A stretch of 42,715 nt of DNA, from NCBI GenBank assembly GCA_035644935.1, contig DASQNO010000006.1, positions 1 through 42,715 on the forward strand. The letters are read 5' to 3'. Below, piece by piece: positions 23,634 to 33,048 of this stretch. Within the stretch, counting starts at the first letter, position 1. The number at the start of each line of letters is the position of its first letter. The position numbers were made by a program, and so were the translations under genes. The DNA comes from CADCVW01 sp035644935. GTDB lineage: Bacteria; Pseudomonadota; Alphaproteobacteria; Sphingomonadales; Sphingomonadaceae. The notes under the pieces are model-generated. The model had not been told where the DNA came from. It saw only the letters and a list, made by a program, of their open reading frames with translations, and did no database searches.

Positions 23634-24077
23634 ATGAAGATCAAGACAGTATTGCTTTCCGCGGTCGCCATCGGCGTTGCGACGCCTGCCCTGGCGCAGA
23701 ACGAAGTGGCGAACGCGGTGGACACGTCGGCTCAGGCCCTCGGCAACGCGACCGATACGGTGGCGAATGCCGCCGGCACCGCTGGCGACACGATCGCAAA
23801 CGGCGCCAGCACAGCCGTCAACAGCGTTGACAACGCCGTCGATGTCGACGTCACCGCTGACCCGAGCTTGGGCACTGGCGACATGAACATGACGACCGAC
23901 AACGGCATGATGCCCATGGACGACATGAACATGGTCACCACGACGACGACCACCACGACGGATGAGAGTGACGGCGGCGGCCGTTGGGGGCTGCTCGGGC
24001 TTCTCGGACTGCTCAGCTTCCTCTTCCGCCCCAAGAAGCCGGCGATCCATCTCGACGAGCGTCACAACCGCGTCTGA
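23634..24077 (+). CDS. WGxxGxxG-motif envelope protein with signal peptide
   Basis: A 147-residue exported protein. A signal peptide (KTVLLSAVAIGVATPALAQ) has an ALA-Q cleavage site near residue 21. A low-complexity, Ala/Asn/Asp/Thr-rich middle follows, with repeated A-N-A-x-D elements, a Met/Asp stretch (GDMNMTTDNGMMPMDDMNM) and eight consecutive threonines. The C-terminus is RWGLLGLLGLLSFLFRPKK: a WGxxGxxG motif, a hydrophobic helix, then basic residues, as in C-terminal sorting-signal-like tails. An EcfG-type promoter upstream suggests stress-induced expression. The exact role is unknown. Confidence 0.8.
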   Translation: MKIKTVLLSAVAIGVATPALAQNEVANAVDTSAQALGNATDTVANAAGTAGDTIANGASTAVNSVDNAVDVDVTADPSLGTGDMNMTTDNGMMPMDDMNMVTTTTTTTTDESDGGGRWGLLGLLGLLSFLFRPKKPAIHLDERHNRV

Positions 24078-24136
24078 GCCTTCGGACTTAGTCGATCTAG
24101 CGAAGGGCGGCTCCGGAAACGGGGTCGTCCTTTCGT

Positions 24137-25567
24137 TTAGCTCAGCCGCCGCACCGCAAGCGCAACATCCGTCTGCACCTCCAAATGCGCTGTCATGTTC
24201 CTGCCGTCGTGCTCCACGGTGACTTGGCGCGAAGGTTTCCCGCTTTGGGTATCGAAGCAGGTCGCTTGGAATCGGCCTGCGCCGAGCCTGGGTATTTCAA
24301 GCCGGACGGTAATTAGCGGCAGGTCCGTCCTGGCCGTGCCGCCCCGGACATGCGCGTCCGTGCGCAGTAGCCAGACAACCGCTTGATCCGCGTCAGCGCA
24401 CGCGAACGCGGCGACGTCTGCAGCATCGACGCGCACCTCCTCGCTGACATTGGCGCGGCGAAAAGTCGTCCACTCGATCAGCGGTAGGAAGCGCGCCAGA
24501 GCGCCCTGGGCCTCCCGCATTCCGGGAGTTAACTGATGCGGGTGCCGATTGGGCCATCGCATGCCCCCGCCCGCGCCGCCGCTTGCCAGGTGAGCCCACT
24601 GGATGTGCCTGTGATATTCGTCGTCGAACGGCTCGGACAGTGTGCGGTAGCGATCCTTGAATGCGTGGATCGGGCCGTGCTCGCTGTCGAACACCGGGCG
24701 CCCGTCCGCCGCGTCCCGTACCGCCAACCGCATCAGCCGCCCGGCGGCAAGCGCGGGCGCGACCGTGTCCTTGGGGTCGTCGATCGTCCCCGTCTCGTAA
24801 AGATGAGTGTTGGCGAAATCGAGCGCGGGGTGGCGGAAGATCGGTTCCGCGAGTTGCGGATGCTTAACCAGCTCAGGCCCGAATATGGAAACCGTTTGCG
24901 GATGCGCGCGGCCGTGCACGCGCGTCTCCAGGTCGCGCAGCCAAGGGCCGACATCGTCGATAAAGCGGCCGATGGTCGCAGGGTCGTCGCCGCCGTGCGC
25001 CGGGTGCGCCTCGTTCCAAAGGTCCCACGCGAACAGCGCGCCGGAGCCGCCCCAGCGCCGGGTCGCGAACTCCAGCCGCGCCTTGATCGCGGCCCGGGTC
25101 GCCGGGCAGGTCAGCAGCTGCTTCCTTGATGCGCATGGACCCCCGTTCGCGCGATTGTACGGGTGGTGCCGCCATTGCGTCCACGTGAAGAACGTGTCGA
25201 ATGGCGTTAGCAGAATGCGCAGGCCAATCCGCTCGCAGAGCGCGAACAGATCGTCCCATAGCTGTACCATGTTGGGTACGAAGCGCCCGGCCGGGCGCTC
25301 GAAGTAACGATGTCGCCCCTGCGCATATTCGAGCATCAGGCGGAGGCAGGTCACGCCGCTGGCTTTGAGCCAGCGCAGATGGGTTTCCACGGCAGGTATA
25401 TCTCTACGCCGAAACAGGCCGTTCAGTTCAGGCCAGGATACGGCGTCGTTCTGACCGATCGGCGTCCACGCCATGCCGCCAAGAAAGAAGTAGGGGTGCC
25501 CGGGACGCGTCTCGACCCAGCCAAGCGCAGTGTTCGAGGGACGGAGGTAGGACGCCTGGACGAGCAT
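24137..25567 (-). CDS. GH5-like (cellulase/mannanase superfamily) glycoside hydrolase
   Basis: A 476-residue protein with a TIM-barrel glycosidase pattern. HPYFFLGGMAWTPIG lies near the start, and VTCLRLMLEYAQGR carries the conserved Arg. The acid/base Glu186 is in FAWDLWNEAHP, and the nucleophile Glu296 in VFDSEHGP. NTHLYETG and MRWPNRHP line the probable active site, and a C-terminal beta-rich region of about 110 residues follows. No signal peptide is visible, so it may act in the cytoplasm or leave by another route. Substrate specificity cannot be read from the sequence. It is convergent with the WGxxGxxG gene. Confidence 0.75.
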   Translation of the reverse strand: MLVQASYLRPSNTALGWVETRPGHPYFFLGGMAWTPIGQNDAVSWPELNGLFRRRDIPAVETHLRWLKASGVTCLRLMLEYAQGRHRYFERPAGRFVPNMVQLWDDLFALCERIGLRILLTPFDTFFTWTQWRHHPYNRANGGPCASRKQLLTCPATRAAIKARLEFATRRWGGSGALFAWDLWNEAHPAHGGDDPATIGRFIDDVGPWLRDLETRVHGRAHPQTVSIFGPELVKHPQLAEPIFRHPALDFANTHLYETGTIDDPKDTVAPALAAGRLMRLAVRDAADGRPVFDSEHGPIHAFKDRYRTLSEPFDDEYHRHIQWAHLASGGAGGGMRWPNRHPHQLTPGMREAQGALARFLPLIEWTTFRRANVSEEVRVDAADVAAFACADADQAVVWLLRTDAHVRGGTARTDLPLITVRLEIPRLGAGRFQATCFDTQSGKPSRQVTVEHDGRNMTAHLEVQTDVALAVRRLS

Positions 25568-25650
25568 GGCGCGCCCTTAGCACGGGGCACACGGCTCTTG
25601 TCGAGCGTCCGCAAGGTTGTGGGGCCCGCAGCGAGCCTGTAGCAAAGCTG

Positions 25651-26244
25651 GTGATGGCGGGGGCAGCAGCGGGCATGGGCGTGGATCGCACGGGCGGCGA
25701 TGCCGAGCGCCAGGCGTTGGTCCGCGCGCTCGCCCGCGTCGGGGACGGCAGCGAAGCGGCGCTCCGGGATGTCTATGCGCGAACCTCGGCGAAACTGTTC
25801 GGCATTTGCCTGCGTATCTTGTCCGACAGGCAGGAGGCCGAAGACGCGTTGCAGGACATATTCATCACCGTCTGGAAAAGGGCCGGCACGTTCGATGCGA
25901 GTCGCGCCAGCCCGGTGACGTGGCTCGCAACTATTGCGCGCAACAGGTCGATCGATCGCCTCCGCGCGCGCGGCGTGCGCCCGTTCACCACCCTGGATGC
26001 CGCGGCTGAGGTCGCTGATACGCGCCCGGACGCCGTTGCCGGCATCGAGGCGGCTCAGGAGCGCAATCGGCTGATGCAATGCCTTGAAACGCTGGAGGCG
26101 CGGCAGGCTGGTGTTATTCGCGCCGCCTTCTTCGGCGGTTCGACTTATTCGGAGCTTGCGGAGGCGAGCGCGGTACCTTTGGGAACGATGAAGAGCTGGG
26201 TCCGTCGCGGACTGATCCGGCTCAAGACGTGCCTGGGCGAATGA
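25651..26244 (+). CDS. ECF-type RNA polymerase sigma factor (SigK-like)
   Basis: A 197-residue sigma factor. Region 2 includes RILSDRQEAEDALQDIFITV and WKRAGTFD. Region 4 has YSELAEASAVPLGTMKSWVR as its HTH. The start is GTG 25651 or ATG 25654, and no clear ribosome site separates them. The stop overlaps the start of the anti-sigma gene (ATGA), the usual arrangement that couples the pair. In relatives, SigK/RskA pairs respond to envelope or oxidative stress and control neighbouring fasciclin-type genes, one of which lies just downstream. Confidence 0.92.
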   Translation: MMAGAAAGMGVDRTGGDAERQALVRALARVGDGSEAALRDVYARTSAKLFGICLRILSDRQEAEDALQDIFITVWKRAGTFDASRASPVTWLATIARNRSIDRLRARGVRPFTTLDAAAEVADTRPDAVAGIEAAQERNRLMQCLETLEARQAGVIRAAFFGGSTYSELAEASAVPLGTMKSWVRRGLIRLKTCLGE

Positions 26245-26972
26245 CCGACCCGCGCACCGACCCTGACGAAGACGGGCTGCTGGCGGCGGAACTTGCTCTG
26301 CGGCTGTTGGAAGGGGACGCGCTACGGGAGGCGCGGGCGCGGCAAGCCGCGGAGCCCGCCTTTGCCGCCGCAGTCGAAGCTTGGCACGAGTGGCTTGCGG
26401 GCTTGCTGGCTGAGGTAGCTCCCGTCGAGCCGGACGCCGCGATGTGGGGCCGCGTTTCAGGAGCATTGGCGCTGCACGATCCGCGCAACAACGTGCTTCA
26501 GATGACGCGATCGATCCGCTTTTGGCGCGGGTCCGCGGTGGCAGCGACGGCGCTGGCGGCCTCCCTGCTGCTCGTTGTCGGGCTGCGCACGGGCGGCGAG
26601 GCGCCGTCGATAGCGCCGCCCGTCACCGAGCCGCGCCGCGTGCTGATCGCGGCGATCGAGGGCGCGGACGTCCCGCCGTTGGCGGTGATCAGCGTCGACC
26701 GCATCGATAACAGCCTGATCGTCACGCCCGCTGCATTGACGCCGGTGCCGGGTCATAGCCACGAGCTGTGGATCGTACCGACGGCTGGCGATCCTCGCTC
26801 CCTGGGGCTGCTAAAGCCGGGTTCCGCAAGGCGCATCGTGCTGGCCGACGATCTTGCGCGCTTGCTGACCGGCGGCTCGACGCTGGCGATCTCGGCCGAA
26901 GATGAAGGCGGCTCACGCACCGGGCTTCCACAGGGGCCGATCGTGGCCACAGGCACACTCCGCGCGGTCTGA
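26241..26972 (+). CDS. RskA-type anti-sigma factor
   Basis: A 243-residue membrane protein. An acidic cytoplasmic N-terminus (MTDPRTDPDEDGLLAAELAL) begins an anti-sigma domain that would hold the sigma factor. One transmembrane helix (VAATALAASLLLVVGLRTGG) lies at about 97-116. The C-terminal periplasmic RskA domain includes PLAVISVDRIDNSLIV, GHSHELWIVPTAGDPRSLGL and LAISAEDEGGSRTGLPQGPI. The ATG at 26241 overlaps the sigma stop. Release of the sigma factor probably needs regulated proteolysis, but no site protease is in the window. Confidence 0.92.
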   Translation: MTDPRTDPDEDGLLAAELALRLLEGDALREARARQAAEPAFAAAVEAWHEWLAGLLAEVAPVEPDAAMWGRVSGALALHDPRNNVLQMTRSIRFWRGSAVAATALAASLLLVVGLRTGGEAPSIAPPVTEPRRVLIAAIEGADVPPLAVISVDRIDNSLIVTPAALTPVPGHSHELWIVPTAGDPRSLGLLKPGSARRIVLADDLARLLTGGSTLAISAEDEGGSRTGLPQGPIVATGTLRAV

Positions 26973-27080
26973 TTTCTGCGACGCAGACCTTCGCCTCTGC
27001 ATCCGTTCCCCGCCGGCCACCGTATCCTCAGATGAGCCGCCGCCGTTCCGGCAGCGGCCAGCCACCTATGAGGATATTCC

Positions 27081-27677
27081 ATGATCAAGCTTCGCAACAC
27101 CGTTGCCGCTTCCGCGCTGGCGATCTGTTTGTCCGCGTGCATGTCGATGGACGGCGAAGCCGGCATGTCCGGCGGTCAATCGGCCCAGGCAACCGGAACC
27201 GTGATGGTCGGGGGCGCCGAGATGTTTCCGACACGCAATATCGTCCAAAACGCGGTGAACTCGCGCGATCACACCACGCTCGTCGCCGCCGTGCAGGCAG
27301 CAGGTCTTGCCGAGACGCTGTCGGGTCCGGGGCCCTTCACTGTTTTTGCGCCTACCAACGCGGCCTTTGCCCGGCTTCCGGCAGGCACCGTCGCGACGCT
27401 GCTGCGCCCTGAGAACAAGGCGACGCTAGCTTCCGTCCTGACCTACCATGTCGTGTCGGGCAACATGAGCGCAGCCGACCTGATGGCGGCCGTCCGCGCG
27501 GGCGGAGGTACCGCGGCTCTGAGAACGGTGAACGGCGGCACGCTGACCGCGCGCATGAACGGCCGCAATCTCGTCCTCATCGACGCCAAAGGCAACAGCA
27601 GCACGGTGACGCACGCCGACGTGTTCCAGTCCAACGGCGTCATCCACGTTACGAACGCAGTTTCGCTCCCGGGCTGA
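27081..27677 (+). CDS. Fasciclin-domain lipoprotein
   Basis: A 198-residue secreted lipoprotein. The signal peptide MIKLRNTVAASALAICLSAC has a lipobox LSAC with Cys20 as the lipidated residue. A single FAS1 domain follows: TRNIVQNAVNSRDHTTLVAA, then GPGPFTVFAPTNAAFARLPA, LTYHVVSGNMSAADLM, and the C-terminal block SNGVIHVTNAVSLPG. A gaggata ribosome site precedes ATG 27081. It follows an ECF sigma/RskA pair, the neighbourhood in which such proteins are usually regulated. Likely an outer-membrane surface or adhesion protein. Confidence 0.93.
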   Translation: MIKLRNTVAASALAICLSACMSMDGEAGMSGGQSAQATGTVMVGGAEMFPTRNIVQNAVNSRDHTTLVAAVQAAGLAETLSGPGPFTVFAPTNAAFARLPAGTVATLLRPENKATLASVLTYHVVSGNMSAADLMAAVRAGGGTAALRTVNGGTLTARMNGRNLVLIDAKGNSSTVTHADVFQSNGVIHVTNAVSLPG

Positions 27678-27698
27678 CAACTCCCCGGGCACGCGGAA

Positions 27699-27731
27699 GT
27701 CGGCCCTCGTTTCCCCCTGGCGGGGGCCGAC
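27699..27731. terminator. Hairpin between convergent genes
   Basis: Arms gtcggccc (27699-27706) and gggccgac (27724-27731) are complementary, with a 17-base loop. It lies between the convergent fasciclin and histidine kinase genes and could terminate either. No long U-tract follows on either strand. Confidence 0.4.
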
Positions 27732-27753
27732 ACTCCGCGCACGATCGAACGAT

Positions 27754-30700
27754 TTACGAAGCGTTCGCGCACTCCACCCGAATTCGCGTGAGGTGATCCT
27801 CCAGGTCGTCGGGCATGCGCGAAGTGCAAACCACGCCGACGCAGGGACGATCCGCGTAGCGAGCGGGCAGCCGCTCCGCACCGCCCGCGCTGATGATAAG
27901 GACAGGCAGGTCGTTGCGGACGGCGTGCAGTTTGGCGATCGCAGCGTCGAGGTTCTCGACGGGAATCGCGCCGCTCATCACGACGACGTCGAAGCGGCCG
28001 GCGGCGGCGCGCAGCTTGCCCAACGCTTCGCGAAGGTCCGCCGCCGGCTCCGCCTCGAACCCCAATCTCGTCAGCGCCGCCGCAATGCCGCTTCGTTCCT
28101 TCTCCGACGCGTCGAGCACCATCGCCCGTCCGCTGCCGCTCTTTTCAAGAACTTCGCGGATCTTGGCGGCTAGGGCCTCGTACGTAAACGGCTTGGGCAG
28201 GAGCTCGACGCCCGCGTCCAGGCGCCCGCCGTGGACGATGGCGTTGCGTGCGTAACCGGTGGTGAACAGCACGCGCATCTCGGGCCATTTCGCGCGCGCC
28301 GTGTCGGCCAGTTCGCGCCCGGACATGCCGGGCATCACCACGTCGGTCAGTAGAAGCCGAGGCGCCTCATCCTGACGCTCCAGCAGCCGCAGCGCGGATG
28401 CGGCGTCGTGGGCTTCGAGCACTCGGTAGCCGAGCTCGCGGAGGCTATCGACCGTGTAGATGCGAACGTCGTCGTCGTCCTCAACGACCAGGATCGACTC
28501 CATTCCAGGGGCTGCCGGGATCGCCTCGGCGGCATCCTCCTCCACGCCGTTGATGGCTGCGACGAGGCGCGGCAGGTAGATCTTGATCGTCGTGCCTTGG
28601 CCGGCTTCCGAATAGATCTTTACGTGACCGCCGGACTGCTTGACGTAGCCGTAGACCTGACTGAGCCCGAGGCCGGTCCCCTTGCCAACTTCCTTGGTCG
28701 AGAAGAACGGGTCGAACGCTTTGGCGACGATCTCCGGCGGCATGCCCTCGCCCGTGTCGGTGACTGATATCAGCACGTACTGCCCGGGCACGACTTCGCG
28801 CTGCGAGGCCGCGTAGGCATCGTCGATCGCAGCGTTGTTTGTCTCGATCGTCAGCTTGCCGCCCGTCGGCATCGCGTCGCGGGCGTTAACGGCCAAATTC
28901 AAGATCGCGTTTTCGAGCTGGTTGGGGTCCACCTCGACGCGCCACAGGCCCGCGCCCGTAACGACCTGAAGATCAACGGTTTCGCCCAGCGCCCGGTCGA
29001 GCAGTTCGGTCATGCCGGTGATAAGCTTGTTGACGTCCGTCTCGCGCGGCTGGAGCGGCTGACGGCGCGAAAACGCCAGCAAGCGCTGGGTCAGCGCCGC
29101 CGCCCGGTCCGCACCCTTGGCAGCGTTGCCGAGAGAGCGGAGAGCGCGCGGATTGCCGTCGGCGCCCAAGCTGCGTTTGGCCATGTCGATATTGCCGGAA
29201 ACGATCGTCAGGAGGTTGTTGAAGTCGTGCGCGATGCCCCCGGTCAACTGCCCGACGGCCTCCATCTTCTGCGACTGCCGTAGCTGCTCCTCCAGCTCCT
29301 TCCTGCCCGTGACGTCGCGCCCCGCCGCGTAGAAGGCGTCGCCATGCGGCACGCATGTCCAGCTCACCCAGCGTTCGCTGCCGTCGCGGGCTCGTATGCG
29401 AATATCGAGGCCCTTGACGACCTTGCCGGCCACCAAGCCTTCGAACGCTTCTGTGGCCAACGGGACGTCGTCCGGGTTCACGAAGGCGTCGAAACGGGCT
29501 CCGACGACATCCTCCAGTTCGTACCCCATGACGCTGTGCCAAGCCGGGTTCGCGCTGCGGTAGAAGCCGTCGAAGCCGCAGACCAGGAACAAATCCTGGC
29601 TCGTACGCCAGATCATGTCGCGCTCCGCCACCGTCTGCGCGACGCGCGCCTCCAGCGTGCGGTTAAGCTCGGTCAAATCGAGTTCCGCCTTCTTGCGTTC
29701 CGAGATGTCGTTGAACAGCACCGCCACGCGGCCATCGTCAGGGCCGTCGATCGCAAAGGCGTAGACGTCGAACCAGCGTCCCAGTGCTTCGGACGCGTTC
29801 TCGTAACGGGCCGGCTCGCGCGTCCGCGCGACTCGACCGTAGAGATCGACCCAGTGCTGCTCGAAGTCGGGTGTTAGATCGCGGATCCAGCGACCCTGCG
29901 CGTCGAATAAACCCGTCTGTCGACCGAATGCCGGATTGACCTCGTCGAACCGGTAATCAACGGCGTGTCCTTGGGCGTCGAACTTCATCTGCAGAATGCA
30001 GAAACCGGCGTCGATCGCCTCGAACAAGGTTCTGTAGCGCGTCTCGCTCGCGCGCAGCGCGTCCTCCGCCCGCGCGCGCGCGACTGCGTCCCAGGTGCGC
30101 GCGGCGACTTCGTCGGCAAGCGCGACCTCCTCACCTGTCCAGCATCGGGGGAACGGCTCGTGAAGATAGAATAGTGCGCGCAGCCGGTCGTCGCGGACGA
30201 GCGGAACAACGACGAGCGACCGGCACCCGATGCTGTTCCAGGTCTCGGCGTAGGCTTCTCCCGCGCGAGAATCGGCCATACAGTCTTCCACCACCAGCGT
30301 CCGTCCGGCGCGAAGCTCAGCGACGATGTCAGGGCCGAAGCCGTCTAGGATGCGGGCTTCCCCAGCGAGACTGCCGATCTCCGGACCCGAAATCCAGTCT
30401 CGCCTGACGCGGACGATCTCGCCTTCCTCGTCGACTTCGCCGTAACCGGCGCGCGCCGCACCCAGGTAGCTCCCGAGCGATTCCGCCGCCGCCAATTTCG
30501 CGCCGTCCGCGGTTCTGGCGACGCGCAACCGGTCGCCTAGCTGCAGCAGGAACTCGCGCCTTTCCTCGACCTTCTGCCGACGTGCGATCTCCCGCTGAGC
30601 GGCCTCGAACAGGCGCGCATTGTCGATTGCGGTGGCGGCTTGCCCGGCGATGCCGACCAGCAGCCGCTCGTGCCGCGCGTCGAAGCGACCTGCTTCCCCG

Positions 30701-32784
30701 TGGCCGTAAAATAGGCCGCCGATCGAGTCGCCAGATCGTGACACCACGGGCACGGCCAGGTAGCTGCGTACGGGCACGTGTCCCTCCGGCATGCCGTGGT
30801 GCGGCGCGCTCAGACCGTAGCGCGAGTCCTTTGTAATGTCGTCCGAACGCACCAGGCCTTCACCACTCAGCGTCGGGTGGAAAATCGCGGTCGCACGCGG
30901 CATGCCGAACCGTTCAAACGCGCTTCGGTCGATGCCGGACAGCGTGTAGAGCATCATGTCGCCCTGATCGGTCACGCGATTGTAGAAGAACGCTCCGAAT
31001 TCGGCGCCTGTGATCTCCCGGCCCGCGTCCGTCACCAACTGCACGACGCGCTCGAGGTCGAGTTCGCCGGCGACCTGCGCGAAGACTTCGTTGAGCGTTT
31101 CAAGCGTCCGCGTCTCTTCGCGCAGCGCGTTCTCCGCGACCCTGCGAGCTGAGATTTCGATAAAGGTGCATACGGCACCCGCGTGCTTGCCGTCGCGGAA
31201 GATCGGCTCCGCCCAATATTCAACCGGGATGGGCGTGCCGTCGCGGCGGAAGAAGACCTCGTCCGCGACATGCGCGGGCTGCCCCCCAGCGGCGGCGCGA
31301 TGGATCGGGCAATCGGCGGCGCGGTATGGCGTGTTGTCTGGGTGCGAGTGGTGGATGACGTCGTGCAGCCTGCGCCCGAGAACTTCATCTTCACGCTCGA
31401 AGCCCAGCAAGCGAAGGAAATTGCGGTTGCAGATCCTCGCCACGCCGTCCGCATCTACGGCGTAGAATCCGCCCGCGGACGCATCGAGGACCAGCTTCAA
31501 TTCAGCCTCGCTGCGGCGGATCCGTTCTTCGCCCAGGCTGCGTTCGGTATCGTCGCGAACGGTCAGCACGGCGCCGATTTGCCGGCCGTCGACGACCACC
31601 GGCTGCGCATTGCCGATGGCCAAAACCTCGCTACGGTCGGGGCGGCGGATGCGCCAGCGCGCGTCGCGGACGATCTCGGCCCGCGCGACGGCGCGGGCCA
31701 GCGGCAGTTCGGAACTCGGATAGGGTTCGCCGTTTTCCGTGAGGAGCTGATACGCTTCGCTATAATCTTCGGGACCGACGTCTAACCGCGCGACTCCGTG
31801 CAGCGCCGCGGCGGCGGCGTTGACGAAAGTGATCCGCCCGGTCTCGTCGGTGGCGACCACGCCTTCGGCGAGCTGGCCCAGGATCGCCGCCTGTTCGGCC
31901 GACACCTGATCCGCCTTGGCGCGGGCGAGAGCCGCGTCCGTGCTGTCGAAACCTTCCACGAAGATGCCGGTCACTGCGCCGTCGGGATCGCGCATGGGCT
32001 CGTAGACAAAACTGACGAATCGTTGCTCAAGCGTGCCGCTTTCGCCCGTGAGCATTATGGGCTGCTGCGCGGCGGTTGCGCGGTTGCCGCTCGCGTACAC
32101 CAGGTCGAGCAGCGCGTAGAAACCCTGGCCCCGAACCTCGGGCAGCGCCTCTCGAACCGACCGGCCGATCAGCGGCCGGTTTCCCACGAGTCGGTTATAG
32201 GACGCGTTCGCGAAATCGAAGACGTGATCGGGACCGCGCAGCACCGCGATGAAGCCCGGTGCCGCCGCGAACATCGCCTGCAGGCGTTCGCCGTCCGCAG
32301 TAATACGCTTCTCGGCTGCGCTGGTCTGCTGCTCCGCGGCGGCGAGCTTCTCCTGCAGCGCGACATGTTCGGTGCGATCGCGCAGGATCTTGACGAAGCC
32401 GACGGTGCGGCAGTTTTCGCGCAAAGGCTGAAGCTCGCCGCTCGCCCAGAAGCGCGTACCGTCGCGCTTGAGGTGCCACCGTTCGTCGGCCGCTGAGCCC
32501 GTGGTGGCGCTCTCGGCCATCTCGGCTTCTGGCCTACCCGCAACGACGTCCTCGGGCGTGAAGAACAGCGCGATATGCTGATGGACCGCCTCGGCGGCGG
32601 TCCAGCCCATGACCGCCTCGGCCCCCGGGCTCCAGCTGGTAATGAGGCCGGCGGGGTCGCAGGTGACGATGGCAAAATCGGTCGCGGAACGAACGATCAT
32701 AGCGGCCAAAGCGTCGGCGTTGGCGGGCGGGGTGCCGGCGCTGGACGGACGATCGGCGGGCGGTGGGTCGGATGAGCCGTTCAC
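27754..32784 (-). CDS. Very large hybrid sensor histidine kinase (6 PAS, 2 GAF, HK, 2 receivers)
   Basis: A 1676-residue soluble signalling protein without evident membrane helices. Approximate layout: PAS 26-140; coiled coil 143-170; PAS 170-285; PAS 295-415; PAS 425-545; GAF 560-725; GAF 740-905; PAS 912-1030; PAS 1050-1165; HisKA with phospho-His1186 in TGGIAHDFNN; HATPase with N-box NLAVNARDAM near 1297 and G-boxes DTGEGMPP and GKGTGLGLS; receiver 1429-1547 with phospho-Asp1481 in LLLTDVVMPGMSG. A second receiver-like domain (1553-1670) reads VVVMSGAIP, with Ser1604 where the phospho-Asp belongs. Light, redox or cytosolic signals are possible; the ligand is unknown. The start is GTG 32784. 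No dedicated response regulator is adjacent. Confidence 0.92.
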   Translation of the reverse strand: MNGSSDPPPADRPSSAGTPPANADALAAMIVRSATDFAIVTCDPAGLITSWSPGAEAVMGWTAAEAVHQHIALFFTPEDVVAGRPEAEMAESATTGSAADERWHLKRDGTRFWASGELQPLRENCRTVGFVKILRDRTEHVALQEKLAAAEQQTSAAEKRITADGERLQAMFAAAPGFIAVLRGPDHVFDFANASYNRLVGNRPLIGRSVREALPEVRGQGFYALLDLVYASGNRATAAQQPIMLTGESGTLEQRFVSFVYEPMRDPDGAVTGIFVEGFDSTDAALARAKADQVSAEQAAILGQLAEGVVATDETGRITFVNAAAAALHGVARLDVGPEDYSEAYQLLTENGEPYPSSELPLARAVARAEIVRDARWRIRRPDRSEVLAIGNAQPVVVDGRQIGAVLTVRDDTERSLGEERIRRSEAELKLVLDASAGGFYAVDADGVARICNRNFLRLLGFEREDEVLGRRLHDVIHHSHPDNTPYRAADCPIHRAAAGGQPAHVADEVFFRRDGTPIPVEYWAEPIFRDGKHAGAVCTFIEISARRVAENALREETRTLETLNEVFAQVAGELDLERVVQLVTDAGREITGAEFGAFFYNRVTDQGDMMLYTLSGIDRSAFERFGMPRATAIFHPTLSGEGLVRSDDITKDSRYGLSAPHHGMPEGHVPVRSYLAVPVVSRSGDSIGGLFYGHGEAGRFDARHERLLVGIAGQAATAIDNARLFEAAQREIARRQKVEERREFLLQLGDRLRVARTADGAKLAAAESLGSYLGAARAGYGEVDEEGEIVRVRRDWISGPEIGSLAGEARILDGFGPDIVAELRAGRTLVVEDCMADSRAGEAYAETWNSIGCRSLVVVPLVRDDRLRALFYLHEPFPRCWTGEEVALADEVAARTWDAVARARAEDALRASETRYRTLFEAIDAGFCILQMKFDAQGHAVDYRFDEVNPAFGRQTGLFDAQGRWIRDLTPDFEQHWVDLYGRVARTREPARYENASEALGRWFDVYAFAIDGPDDGRVAVLFNDISERKKAELDLTELNRTLEARVAQTVAERDMIWRTSQDLFLVCGFDGFYRSANPAWHSVMGYELEDVVGARFDAFVNPDDVPLATEAFEGLVAGKVVKGLDIRIRARDGSERWVSWTCVPHGDAFYAAGRDVTGRKELEEQLRQSQKMEAVGQLTGGIAHDFNNLLTIVSGNIDMAKRSLGADGNPRALRSLGNAAKGADRAAALTQRLLAFSRRQPLQPRETDVNKLITGMTELLDRALGETVDLQVVTGAGLWRVEVDPNQLENAILNLAVNARDAMPTGGKLTIETNNAAIDDAYAASQREVVPGQYVLISVTDTGEGMPPEIVAKAFDPFFSTKEVGKGTGLGLSQVYGYVKQSGGHVKIYSEAGQGTTIKIYLPRLVAAINGVEEDAAEAIPAAPGMESILVVEDDDDVRIYTVDSLRELGYRVLEAHDAASALRLLERQDEAPRLLLTDVVMPGMSGRELADTARAKWPEMRVLFTTGYARNAIVHGGRLDAGVELLPKPFTYEALAAKIREVLEKSGSGRAMVLDASEKERSGIAAALTRLGFEAEPAADLREALGKLRAAAGRFDVVVMSGAIPVENLDAAIAKLHAVRNDLPVLIISAGGAERLPARYADRPCVGVVCTSRMPDDLEDHLTRIRVECANAS

Positions 32785-32865
32785 GTCATCGCCTTACGCG
32801 CAAATGGCAGGCCTGCAAGACTGGGCGCCCGCGCCCCTCGCCAGAAGGGTTCCCGCGGCCTAGAA

Positions 32866-33048
32866 ATGGCGCCGATGAAGAAGCACCGCGATCCGTCCGC
32901 CAGCCTGGAGCATGAGGTCATATACGCGGTGGTGACGTTGTACGCAGGGCTTTGCGCGGTGATCCTTTCGATCCACTTCCTGCAGCCCGATCGGCAGCAG
33001 GCGGCGTCCACCCCGGTGCCGGTACAGCGCCAAGACCCGGCGGCATGA
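32866..33048 (+). CDS. Small single-helix protein upstream of corA
   Basis: A 60-residue frame: a basic N-terminus (MKKHRDPSASLEHE), one transmembrane helix (VIYAVVTLYAGLCAVILSIHF) and a polar Pro/Gln-rich tail. The start is ATG 32866 or 32875. Its stop overlaps the corA start (ATGA), implying coupled translation with the transporter. No family is recognised, and any functional link to CorA is inference. Confidence 0.6.
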   Translation: MAPMKKHRDPSASLEHEVIYAVVTLYAGLCAVILSIHFLQPDRQQAASTPVPVQRQDPAA

